A DNA stretch of 6,029 nucleotides from Pseudonocardiales bacterium (GTDB taxonomy: Bacteria; Actinomycetota; Actinomycetes; Mycobacteriales; Jatrophihabitantaceae): contig JAVEEO010000315.1 of assembly GCA_030840415.1 (NCBI GenBank), positions 1-6,029 of the forward strand. The letters run 5' to 3'. Both the position numbers and the translations under genes were made by a program. Below, one piece after another: positions 1 through 5,309 of the stretch; the stretch's first letter is position 1; every line of letters starts with the position of its first letter. The notes under the pieces were generated by a model. The model saw only the letters and a program-made list of their open reading frames with translations. It was not told the origin of the DNA and did not search any database.

Positions 1-897
1 ACGGTGGCCGACTACGTCGATTTCTACGCCTCGGAGAACCACGCCCTCAACGCCAGCAGGGTGTTCCGACCGGACAACGCCGTGCTGCTGCCCAACTGGA
101 AGCACCTGCCGGTCGGCTACCACGGCCGGGCCGGCACGGTGGTGGTGTCCGGCACCGGCATCCGGCGTCCCCAGGGGCAGCACAAGGCCGACAGTGCCCA
201 CAATGAGGTGCGGTTCGGCCCGTCCCAGCGGCTGGACTTCGAGGCCGAGGTGGGCTTCGTGGTGGGCGCGGGCTCTCCGCACGGCAGCCCGGTGCCGATC
301 GCGGACTTCTCCCGGCACGTGTTCGGCGTGGTGCTGCTCAACGACTGGTCGGCCCGCGACATCCAGGCCTGGGAATACGTGCCGCTGGGGCCGTTCCTCG
401 GCAAGTCGTTCGCCACTTCGGTCTCGGCCTGGATCACGCCGCTGGCCGCCCTCGAGAACGCCCGGGTGCCCGCCGTACCGCGCGATCCGGCACCGCTGCC
501 CTACCTCGACGACACCGGCGACTCGTGGAACCTGGACCTGGCCCTGGAGGTCCGGCTGAACGGCGAGCTGATCTCGAGCCCGCCGTTTGCCACCATGTAC
601 TGGACCGGCGCGCAGATGATGGCGCACCTGACGGTCAACGGCGCCTCGCTGCGGCCGGGCGACCTGTACGCATCGGGCACCGTCAGCGGGCCGCAGCCGG
701 ACCAACTGGGCAGCCTGCTGGAATTGAGCTGGGGCGGCACCAAGCCGTTCACGCTGGCCGACGGCTCACAGCACGGCTACCTCGACGACGGCGACGAGGT
801 GGTACTGACGGCCACCGCGCCCGGCCCGGACGGCAGCCGGATCGGCATTGCCGAGGTACGCGGCCGGATCGCGCCGGCCCTCGCCGGACCGGCCTGA
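1..897 (+). CDS. fahA: Fumarylacetoacetase, 5'-truncated by the window edge
   Basis: Hydrolyses 4-fumarylacetoacetate to fumarate and acetoacetate, the last step of tyrosine/homogentisate catabolism, in the cytoplasm. The reading frame is open from base 1, so the GTG at base 4 is an internal valine, not a start. About 298 residues are visible; the family is usually about 400-430, so the N-terminal SH3-like domain and linker are off the window. Counting the first codon as residue 1, the visible part aligns with the mammalian enzyme from DFY (Asp7, metal ligand) through His14 (catalytic base), Arg23, the ExE pair Glu81/Glu83 (metal ligands), NDWSARD with Asp115 (metal ligand) and Arg119, Gln122, Tyr126 and Lys135 in LGKSF. 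These keep the spacing I recall for mouse FAH. The HMYWT-like, LRPGDL, ASGT and DGDEV motifs of the C-terminal half follow. No key residue is missing in the visible part. Homogentisate dioxygenase is a likely off-window upstream neighbour (inference). Confidence 0.96.
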   Translation, partial: TVADYVDFYASENHALNASRVFRPDNAVLLPNWKHLPVGYHGRAGTVVVSGTGIRRPQGQHKADSAHNEVRFGPSQRLDFEAEVGFVVGAGSPHGSPVPIADFSRHVFGVVLLNDWSARDIQAWEYVPLGPFLGKSFATSVSAWITPLAALENARVPAVPRDPAPLPYLDDTGDSWNLDLALEVRLNGELISSPPFATMYWTGAQMMAHLTVNGASLRPGDLYASGTVSGPQPDQLGSLLELSWGGTKPFTLADGSQHGYLDDGDEVVLTATAPGPDGSRIGIAEVRGRIAPALAGPA

Positions 898-904
898 CCA
901 GCCG

Positions 905-2260
905 ATGCTGCCGCGCGACCGGCTGCACCGGCTGATCACGGCCGAGCGCGAGCGCTACGTCGACAGCCACCCGGCCTCGCTGGCGCTCTTCGGCCAGGCC
1001 AGGCACCTGATCGGCGGGGTGCCGATGACCTGGATGAGCAAGTGGTCCGGCGGCTTTCCGCTCTATCTGGCCGGTGCCGCCGGAGCGACGGTGACCGATG
1101 TGGACTCCCATCGCTACGCCGACTTCGCCCTCGGCGACACCGGGGCGATGGCCGGGCACTCCGCTCCGGCCGTCACCGCGGCGATCACCCGTCGGGCGAT
1201 CGAGCACGGCGGCATCACCGCGATGCTGCCGACCGAGGACGCCGAGTGGGTGGCCGCCGAACTGACCCGGCGGTTCGGGCTGCCGCTCTGGTCGTTCTCG
1301 CTGTCGGCCACCGACGCCAACCGCTGGGCGATCAGGCTGGCCAGGCTGGTCACCGGCCGCCACAAGATCCTGATCTTCTCTTACTGCTACCACGGCAGCG
1401 TCGACGAGACCTTCGCGATCCTCGACGACGACGACCAAGTGCGGACCCGGCCCGGCAACGTCGGCCCGGCGGTCGAGGTGGCCGACACCACCCGGGTCGC
1501 CCACTTCAACGACCTGGAGTCGGTGCGCGCCGAACTCGAACACGGCGACGTCGCGGCGATCGTCACCGAACCCGCGTTGACCAACATCGGCATCGTGCTT
1601 GCCGAGCCGGGCTTCCTGGACGGGTTGCGCCGGCTGGCCAGCGAGCACGGCGCGCTCCTGCTGATCGACGAGACCCACACCCTGTCGGCCGGGCCGGGCG
1701 GGATGACCGCGACCGAGCGGCTGCAGCCTGACATCGTGGTGCTCGGCAAATCGATCGGCGGCGGCATCGCCTGCGGTGCCTACGGAATCAGCGAGCAGCT
1801 GGCCGCCCGGGTCGCCGAGCATGCCGAGGCCGACCTCGAGGACGTCGGCGGCGTCGGCGGCACCCTGGCGGGCAACGCCCTGTCGACCGCCGCGATGCGG
1901 GCCACCCTGTCGGAGGTGCTCACCGAACAGGCGTTCTCGACGATGATCGGGTTGGCCGGTCGCTACGCGGCGGGGGTGCGCGCCACCATCGACCGGCACG
2001 CGTTGCCCTGGTCGATCAGCCAGCTGGGCGCGCGAGCGGAGTACCGGTTCGCCGCGCCGGCACCGCGCACCGGCAACGCCGCGGCGGCAGCGGCTGATCC
2101 GGAGCTGGAGGAGTACCTGCACCTGTACCTGGCCAACCGGGGCGTGCTGCTCACGCCGTTCCACAACATGGCGCTGATGTGCCCGGCGACGACGACGGCC
2201 CAGGTCGACCTGCACACCGAACTGTTCGCCGCCGCGGTGGCCGAGCTGTTCGGGAACTGA
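905..2260 (+). CDS. Class III PLP-dependent aminotransferase (glutamate-1-semialdehyde aminotransferase-like)
   Basis: A 451-residue fold-type I transaminase of the GSA/ornithine aminotransferase class. Visible features are the N-terminal FPLYLAGAAGATVTDVD entry, GDTGAMAGHS, the phosphate-binding region SATDAN (134-139, in place of the usual NSGTEA), YCYHG (160-164, with the cofactor-stacking Tyr162), EP in the VTEPALTNIG loop, IDETHT (Asp255, pairs with the pyridine nitrogen) and VLGKS with the Schiff-base lysine Lys282. All catalytic elements are present. The ATG at 905 is preferred: it lies 7 bases after the fumarylacetoacetase stop and the protein then begins at a sensible point. A TTG at 848 in the same frame would overlap fahA and add a Pro/Arg-rich leader. 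No Shine-Dalgarno precedes 905, so translation probably depends on termination of fahA. The SATDAN/IDETHT subfamily is commonly labelled 'aspartate aminotransferase family' in actinobacteria. The amino donor and acceptor cannot be told from sequence; a role in tyrosine catabolism is only suggested by position. Confidence 0.93.
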   Translation: MLPRDRLHRLITAERERYVDSHPASLALFGQARHLIGGVPMTWMSKWSGGFPLYLAGAAGATVTDVDSHRYADFALGDTGAMAGHSAPAVTAAITRRAIEHGGITAMLPTEDAEWVAAELTRRFGLPLWSFSLSATDANRWAIRLARLVTGRHKILIFSYCYHGSVDETFAILDDDDQVRTRPGNVGPAVEVADTTRVAHFNDLESVRAELEHGDVAAIVTEPALTNIGIVLAEPGFLDGLRRLASEHGALLLIDETHTLSAGPGGMTATERLQPDIVVLGKSIGGGIACGAYGISEQLAARVAEHAEADLEDVGGVGGTLAGNALSTAAMRATLSEVLTEQAFSTMIGLAGRYAAGVRATIDRHALPWSISQLGARAEYRFAAPAPRTGNAAAAAADPELEEYLHLYLANRGVLLTPFHNMALMCPATTTAQVDLHTELFAAAVAELFGN

Positions 2261-2327
2261 GCGCACCGAGGCGTTCGCGACGGGTCGTCCACCGGGGTGG
2301 GCGCGGCCTGGCGCGGGCCGGTCTGCC

Positions 2328-2331
2328 AGGA
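2328..2331 (+). promoter_or_regulatory. Shine-Dalgarno AGGA fixing the ABM start
   Basis: AGGA lies 7 bases upstream of the ATG at 2339. It favours this start over the in-frame upstream codon at 2297, which would add 14 residues without homology to the family. Confidence 0.6.
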
Positions 2332-2338
2332 TCGACCC

Positions 2339-2626
2339 ATGGTTCTAGAACTCGCCCAGTTCACCATCTCCCCCGGCAGCGAAACCGCATTCGAGGCGGG
2401 CTACCGCAGCGTGGTCGGCCTGCTGCGCGAGTCGGCCGGCCTGCTCAGCGTGCGGATGACCCGCGGCGTCGAGACGCCGAACCGGTTCGTACTGCTGGTG
2501 GAATGGGAATCGCTGCAGGCGCACCAGGCGTTCCGCGACTCCGACAGGTTCGCCACCTGGCGGGCCGCCATCGGCCCGCACTTCGCCGAGCCGCCGCAGG
2601 TGGAGCACTACACCGACCTTGTCTGA
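2339..2626 (+). CDS. Antibiotic biosynthesis monooxygenase (ABM) domain protein
   Basis: A 95-residue single-domain protein, the usual length for the ABM family (dimeric alpha+beta barrel). The pattern is typical: a first strand LELAQFTISPG, a helix over roughly residues 18-32, a second strand block GLLSVRMTRGVETPNRFVLLVEWES, a helix AHQAFRDSDRFATWRAAIG, and the closing strand PPQVEHYTDLV, which matches the common P.V.HY..V end of the family. Members are small cofactor-independent oxygenases, heme-degrading enzymes or proteins of unknown activity. I see no residue pattern that singles out one of these, and the asparagine/tryptophan set of IsdG-type heme oxygenases is not evident. It sits 78 bases after the aminotransferase with its own ribosome binding site, so it may be cotranscribed with fahA or separately expressed. 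Substrate unknown. Confidence 0.85.
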   Translation: MVLELAQFTISPGSETAFEAGYRSVVGLLRESAGLLSVRMTRGVETPNRFVLLVEWESLQAHQAFRDSDRFATWRAAIGPHFAEPPQVEHYTDLV

Positions 2627-2651
2627 CAAGACAGCGGTCATCGAGTAGGAC

Positions 2652-2682
2652 CCCGCGGGAACGGAGCGGGATGGTGCCCCGC
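2652..2682. terminator. GC-rich hairpins between convergent genes, possible bidirectional terminator
   Basis: The 79-base convergent spacer holds the palindrome CCCGCGGG (2652-2659) and GCGGG (2666-2670) facing CCCGC (2678-2682) across a 7-base loop. The structure reads the same on both strands and sits where both the ABM transcript and the minus-strand operon must end. There is no T-tract on either side, so the call rests on position and pairing only. No gene is seen in the spacer. Confidence 0.3.
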
Positions 2683-2705
2683 CACGCCCCCGCGGCCCCC
2701 CGTCC

Positions 2706-3149
2706 CTACTTGGTGATCTGGATGGTGACGCTGCTGTGCTCCTCGCCGCAGGGGAACCGGTTGCAGCCGTAGATGTCCACGCTCGCCACTGCCGAGCCCT
2801 TCGCGAACGCCTTGCCGGAGCTGGCCGGAACCCGGACCAGGATGCGCTGGTGGCCGCCGGTGCAGGCCACCTGGGCATACGAGCCGCCGACCGCCGTCTG
2901 GCTGCCGACCCGCTCGGTCAGCCGGACGTTGACGTAGGCGTACTGCTGCGCGTTGCAGTCGACATCGATCGGCACATCGACGGCGGCACCCCGGCTGACC
3001 AGGGTGGCCGGCGACAGGGCGGTGGCGTCGAGGTGCAGGCCGCCGGAGTAGTACGCCAGCGCCGGCGAGCTCGGGCTGAGCAGCACGACCGCGGCTCCAC
3101 CGGCCAGCACACTGCCGATCACGGCCGCCTTCGTCCGGTTATTGATCAT
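2706..3149 (-). CDS. Secreted four-cysteine protein of unknown function
   Basis: 147 residues. The N-terminus is a clear Sec signal peptide: NNRTK positive region, hydrophobic stretch over about residues 8-24, then SPSSPALA with probable cleavage after Ala32 (A-x-A before YYSGG). There is no lipobox cysteine, no LPxTG and no C-terminal membrane segment, so the mature form (about 115 residues) should be released or loosely held outside. It has four cysteines (65, 96, 129, 134), enough for two disulfides, within alternating hydrophobic stretches (VDVPIDVDC, YAYVNVRLTE, QRILVRVPA, VASVDIYGC, SSVTIQITK) that look like a beta-sandwich. Similar small secreted beta proteins are common in actinobacteria without known function. 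AAGGAG at 3155-3160 lies 5 bases before the ATG, so the start is well supported. The ATG overlaps the stop of the upstream ligase gene as ATGA. I do not recognise a named family. Confidence 0.88.
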   Translation of the reverse strand: MINNRTKAAVIGSVLAGGAAVVLLSPSSPALAYYSGGLHLDATALSPATLVSRGAAVDVPIDVDCNAQQYAYVNVRLTERVGSQTAVGGSYAQVACTGGHQRILVRVPASSGKAFAKGSAVASVDIYGCNRFPCGEEHSSVTIQITK

Positions 3150-4711
3150 CGGTTCTCCTTTCGCGAGGTCTCCCCCGTCGGTTGGGTGTTACCCGCCGGG
3201 TGTTTCTCCGGCGAGGCCAGGCCGACCAGAGCCGCTGCCAGCAGCGGGATGGCCGGGATGTGCCAGACGAAGTCGAAGCCGGCGTGTACGGCCAGCGCGG
3301 TGATCGCCGCCAGGGCGCCCGCGTTCACCGCCCCGCCGGACCGGCAACGTCGGCCGAGCCGCCGCAGGACGCCGGCCAGCAATGCGGCAAGCAGCAGTCC
3401 CCCGACGATGCCGAGTTCGGCGAGTACCTGCAGGTACTCGTTGTGGGCGTAGCGGTAGATCCGGGTGCCGTCTCGGCTCGCCCAGGTGAGGCTCGGCAGG
3501 CTGGGCCCGGCACCGATCAGCCGGTGCTCGCCGAAGACCCGCAGGGCGGCACTGAACGAGGCGGCCCGCTCCGGGTCGTCGGCCGTCAGCCGAGCGCCGG
3601 TGATCGCGGTGAGGGCTGACCGTCCCTGCACCCCCACGATCGCGGCCAGCAGCACGAGGCCGCCGACCACCGCCGGGTTCCACCGCAGGGTTGCCCCGCC
3701 GGCACCGACCGCGAGACCCGCCGCCAGCGCGATCGCCGCCGGAGCCGGTCGCGGATCGGCTGCCGTCATGGTCGGGACCAGACCGAGCGCCGCGACTGCC
3801 GCCCCGAGTACCGGCGCCCGGGCCGCCCGGGTCACCGCAACCGGCCCCCGCGTCACGGCCAGCACCAGTACGCCCACCAACAGGGCCAGCAGGCCGGCCC
3901 GGCTCAGGGTGGCCGCCAGCCCGGTCAGCAGCACCGTCGCGCCGAGCACCAGCGAGGTCGAGCGCGGCGACTCGGTGAGCAGGGCCAGCACCATCAGCGC
4001 CAGCATCGCGAGCACCACCGCGGTCGCGTTCGGGTAGGTCAGCGTGGACGAGGCCCGCCACAGGTCCTGGCCCTGCCACGTCCAGCGCATCAGGTGCAGC
4101 GCCACGCCCAGCCAGCCCAGCAGGGCGATGAGCACCCCGCAGCCGACCAGCCCGGTCAGCACCAGTTCCCGGGCCGCGGCGGTCAGCCGGCTGCACCCGA
4201 GGAAGACCGCGAGGATCCCGGCCAGCAGCACCAGATAGGGAACCGCCGTCCCCGGCCGGGAATGCAGCACCGCATCGACCAGGGCCCAGCCGGCCAGGCC
4301 GGAGGCCGGCAGGACGACCGAGCGTGCCCGCCCGTCCAGCAGTGCCCATCCGAGCGGGTGCGATCCGAACCCGTGCGCTCTGCGCACGCGCGGTCCGTGC
4401 ACATGCTGCCCGATCGCGCTCGGGCCGAGGCCGCGCAGTCCGAAGCCGCGCAGTCCGAGGCCGCGCAGTGCAAGGCCGCGCAGGCCGAGGCCGCGCAGGC
4501 CGAGCACGTGCGCTCCGGGAAGCACGATCAGCGCGGCGACCAGCAGCACTGCCACCCAGACCTGCGCCCGCGGGTAGTAGGCGCCCTGCCCGAGCAGGGC
4601 AGTACCGAGAGCGCCGAGCAGCAGCACGGCACTCCAGTGCGGGTCGGGCGCGATCCCGGGCGGACGCCGAACCTCGCTCGGGCCGCGCTCGTCCACCTGC
4701 ATACATTGCAT
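3146..4711 (-). CDS. O-antigen ligase/polymerase-like (Wzy_C) polytopic membrane protein
   Basis: 521 residues with about eleven or twelve hydrophobic segments (for example 27-45, 51-69, 132-150, 156-172, 183-205, 228-246, 254-287, 301-316, 323-338, 347-362, 428-448, 464-500). WaaL/Wzy/PglL-type hallmarks are TYPNATAVVLA (225-233), LSRAG with Arg271, a large outer loop at about 363-425 containing GAGP (400-403) and YAHNEYLQ with the conserved His423, then HAGFDFVWHIPA (476-487). Family members transfer or polymerise undecaprenyl-linked glycans outside the membrane; the actual glycan here is unknown. An insert after the second membrane segment (residues about 70-130) starts with five LGLRG-type repeats and stays Arg/His/Gly-rich, which is unusual. 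The start is uncertain: ATG 4711 and ATG 4702 both lack a Shine-Dalgarno and sit in a dyad. A GTG at 4627 has GGAG 4 bases before it but would begin inside the first membrane segment. The stop overlaps the next gene's ATG. Confidence 0.88.
   Translation of the reverse strand: MQCMQVDERGPSEVRRPPGIAPDPHWSAVLLLGALGTALLGQGAYYPRAQVWVAVLLVAALIVLPGAHVLGLRGLGLRGLALRGLGLRGFGLRGLGPSAIGQHVHGPRVRRAHGFGSHPLGWALLDGRARSVVLPASGLAGWALVDAVLHSRPGTAVPYLVLLAGILAVFLGCSRLTAAARELVLTGLVGCGVLIALLGWLGVALHLMRWTWQGQDLWRASSTLTYPNATAVVLAMLALMVLALLTESPRSTSLVLGATVLLTGLAATLSRAGLLALLVGVLVLAVTRGPVAVTRAARAPVLGAAVAALGLVPTMTAADPRPAPAAIALAAGLAVGAGGATLRWNPAVVGGLVLLAAIVGVQGRSALTAITGARLTADDPERAASFSAALRVFGEHRLIGAGPSLPSLTWASRDGTRIYRYAHNEYLQVLAELGIVGGLLLAALLAGVLRRLGRRCRSGGAVNAGALAAITALAVHAGFDFVWHIPAIPLLAAALVGLASPEKHPAGNTQPTGETSRKENR
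3155..3160 (-). promoter_or_regulatory. Strong Shine-Dalgarno for the secreted protein, inside the ligase 3' end
   Basis: On the minus strand AAGGAG stands 5 bases ahead of the ATG at 3149. It lies within the last codons of the ligase gene (the C-terminal RKENR segment), so the downstream gene can both reinitiate after the ligase and recruit ribosomes itself. Confidence 0.75.
4372..4388. repeat. Perfect inverted repeat (7-bp arms, 3-base loop) inside the ligase gene
   Basis: CGTGCGC (4372-4378), TCT, GCGCACG (4382-4388). It forms a tight all-Watson-Crick hairpin on either strand. It lies 35 bases from the 15-bp tandem repeat, in the same hydrophilic insert of the ligase (RVRRAHGF region). 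Confidence 0.7.
4423..4512. repeat. 15-bp tandem repeat, five units plus one degenerate, encoding LGLRG pentapeptides
   Basis: Plus-strand units begin at 4423, 4438, 4453, 4468 and 4483, with consensus GKCCGAGGCCGCGCA (K = G or T). A sixth, diverged unit occupies 4498-4512 (GGCCGAGCACGTGCG). The period is exactly five codons, so the ligase frame stays open and reads LGLRG, LGLRG, LALRG, LGLRG, FGLRG then LG (residues 70-96). Units differ by only one to three bases, which suggests fairly recent slippage expansion. Confidence 0.93.
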
Positions 4712-4717
4712 GCAGGT
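4695..4717. promoter_or_regulatory. 8+8 bp perfect dyad over the ligase start codons
   Basis: ACCTGCAT (4695-4702), a 7-base spacer, then ATGCAGGT (4710-4717). On the minus strand the ATG at 4711 begins in one arm and the ATG at 4702 in the other, so in RNA a hairpin would pair the two candidate start codons with each other. It could equally be a DNA operator for a dimeric repressor placed downstream of the promoter. No regulator gene is present in the window. Confidence 0.6.
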
Positions 4718-4751
4718 AAGAGGCGATGAAGGCCGGTTTGGTTACTAGAAG

Positions 4752-4781
4752 TTTGTATCTATCTCATAACGGAGAAATCAA
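4752..4781 (-). promoter_or_regulatory. Candidate sigma-70-type promoter for the ligase/secreted-protein operon
   Basis: Within the only clearly AT-rich stretch of the window, the minus strand reads TTGATT (4781-4776), 18 bases, then TACAAA (4757-4752). Transcription would begin near 4745, giving a leader of about 34 bases before ATG 4711 and placing the dyad in the early transcript. TAGTAA (4747-4742) is an alternative -10. The match to consensus is only partial. Confidence 0.35.
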
Positions 4782-4808
4782 CGTCGAGATCCGAACCCGT
4801 CGTCTCCG
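4770..4808. terminator. Weak inverted repeat after the VOC gene
   Basis: CGGAGA (4770-4775) faces TCTCCG (4803-4808) across a 27-base loop, directly after the minus-strand stop at 4810-4812. On the minus strand the closing arm is followed by a modestly AT-rich tract. It may end the VOC transcript, but the long loop makes it a poor terminator. Confidence 0.2.
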
Positions 4809-4809
4809 G

Positions 4810-5277
4810 TCAGGACTCAGGCGATGCGGACGTCTTGCTGTCCGACCGGCTGCCGCCCGGCCGACGTAGCAGCACCTCGACCAGGTTGCCGGCCGGATCG
4901 CTGAACTGGGTTCCGTAGTAGTGCAGCTTCTCGGCCTCCCAGTCCCGCGGCGCCTGCACCACCGGGATGCCGGCGGCGTGGGCGGCGGCGTGCACCGCGC
5001 GGACCGCGGCGGCCTCGCCGACGGCCAGGGCCAGGTGGACGCCGGTGGTGGCGGTGCCGGGAGTGCCGGCAACCAGCCACAGCAGCAGCCGCCCGTCGGC
5101 GCCGGCATAACCGATCGCGGCGACCGTGCCGGTGTCGTCCTCGTCGCCCTCCGGATCGGAGTAGTCCAGCGTCGGCGTCAGCCCGAGGCAGCTGAGCAGG
5201 GCGTCATATACTGCCCGACTGGCCCCGAAGTCCTCGGCGACGATCGTGACGTGGTCCAGGTTCGTGCTCACCGGCAT
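4810..5277 (-). CDS. VOC superfamily protein (glyoxalase/bleomycin-resistance/dioxygenase fold)
   Basis: 155 residues, two beta-alpha-beta-beta-beta modules, the usual size for single-chain VOC proteins. The opening LDHVTIVAEDFGAS carries the first metal ligand His9. GVHLALAV carries His81, and the closing SDPAGNLVEVLLRRP carries Glu134; this His/His/Glu set is typical of metal-binding members. Module one ends in RLLLWLVAG, and Tyr120/Tyr121 in LHYYGTQF matches the common 'yyg.fl.DPdGn..e' pattern. The C-terminal 18 residues are Ser/Lys-rich and probably disordered. Substrate unknown: the family includes lyases, dioxygenases, epimerases and drug-binding proteins. The start is ambiguous: GAGGAGG (5280-5286) is only 2 bases from ATG 5277 but 8 bases from an in-frame GTG at 5271, so the protein may begin two codons later. 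It is divergent from psuG and separated from the downstream ligase by 98 bases with a candidate promoter, so probably not in the same operon. Confidence 0.85.
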   Translation of the reverse strand: MPVSTNLDHVTIVAEDFGASRAVYDALLSCLGLTPTLDYSDPEGDEDDTGTVAAIGYAGADGRLLLWLVAGTPGTATTGVHLALAVGEAAAVRAVHAAAHAAGIPVVQAPRDWEAEKLHYYGTQFSDPAGNLVEVLLRRPGGSRSDSKTSASPES

Positions 5278-5279
5278 GA

Positions 5280-5286
5280 CCTCCTC
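5280..5286 (-). promoter_or_regulatory. Shine-Dalgarno GAGGAGG that bears on the VOC start choice
   Basis: This is the strongest ribosome binding site in the window. Spacing is 2 bases to ATG 5277 and 8 bases to GTG 5271. Usual spacing rules favour the GTG, while the codon preference favours the ATG. Confidence 0.6.
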
Positions 5287-5309
5287 TCTACCGGATCGAG
5301 ACAAGCTCC

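Noticed and set aside
749..2266. Long minus-strand open frame (505 codons) opposite the aminotransferase
   Set aside because: Its translation is Arg/Gly/Pro/His-rich with no family motif, and it lies entirely antisense to a gene with complete catalytic motifs; long antisense frames are expected at this GC content.
2261..2338. Spacer between the aminotransferase and ABM genes as a promoter
   Set aside because: No -10/-35-like hexamers were found; only GC-rich short repeats (GCGCGGCCTGGCGCGGGCC), so no promoter is claimed.
2736..3452. Plus-strand open frame opposite the secreted protein and ligase end
   Set aside because: No recognisable domain, no ribosome binding site, and composition of an antisense shadow; the minus-strand gene has a signal peptide and Shine-Dalgarno.
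4423..4512. CRISPR-like or transposon terminal repeat interpretation of the 15-bp units
   Set aside because: Units are directly adjacent with no spacers, are in frame with a conserved gene, and have no flanking target duplication or transposase.
3189..4706. Second long minus-strand open frame (505 codons) overlapping the ligase in another frame
   Set aside because: It gives a low-complexity Ala/Arg/Gly/Pro sequence without hydrophobic segments, while the chosen frame gives ordered membrane segments and Wzy_C motifs.
4726..4869. Small plus-strand open frame (47 codons, MKAGLVTRSLYL...) with AGAGG just before the ATG
   Set aside because: The Shine-Dalgarno is only 2-3 bases from the ATG, codon third positions are AT-rich in the first half unlike all other genes, and the tail is an Arg/Ala-rich read of the VOC antisense strand.
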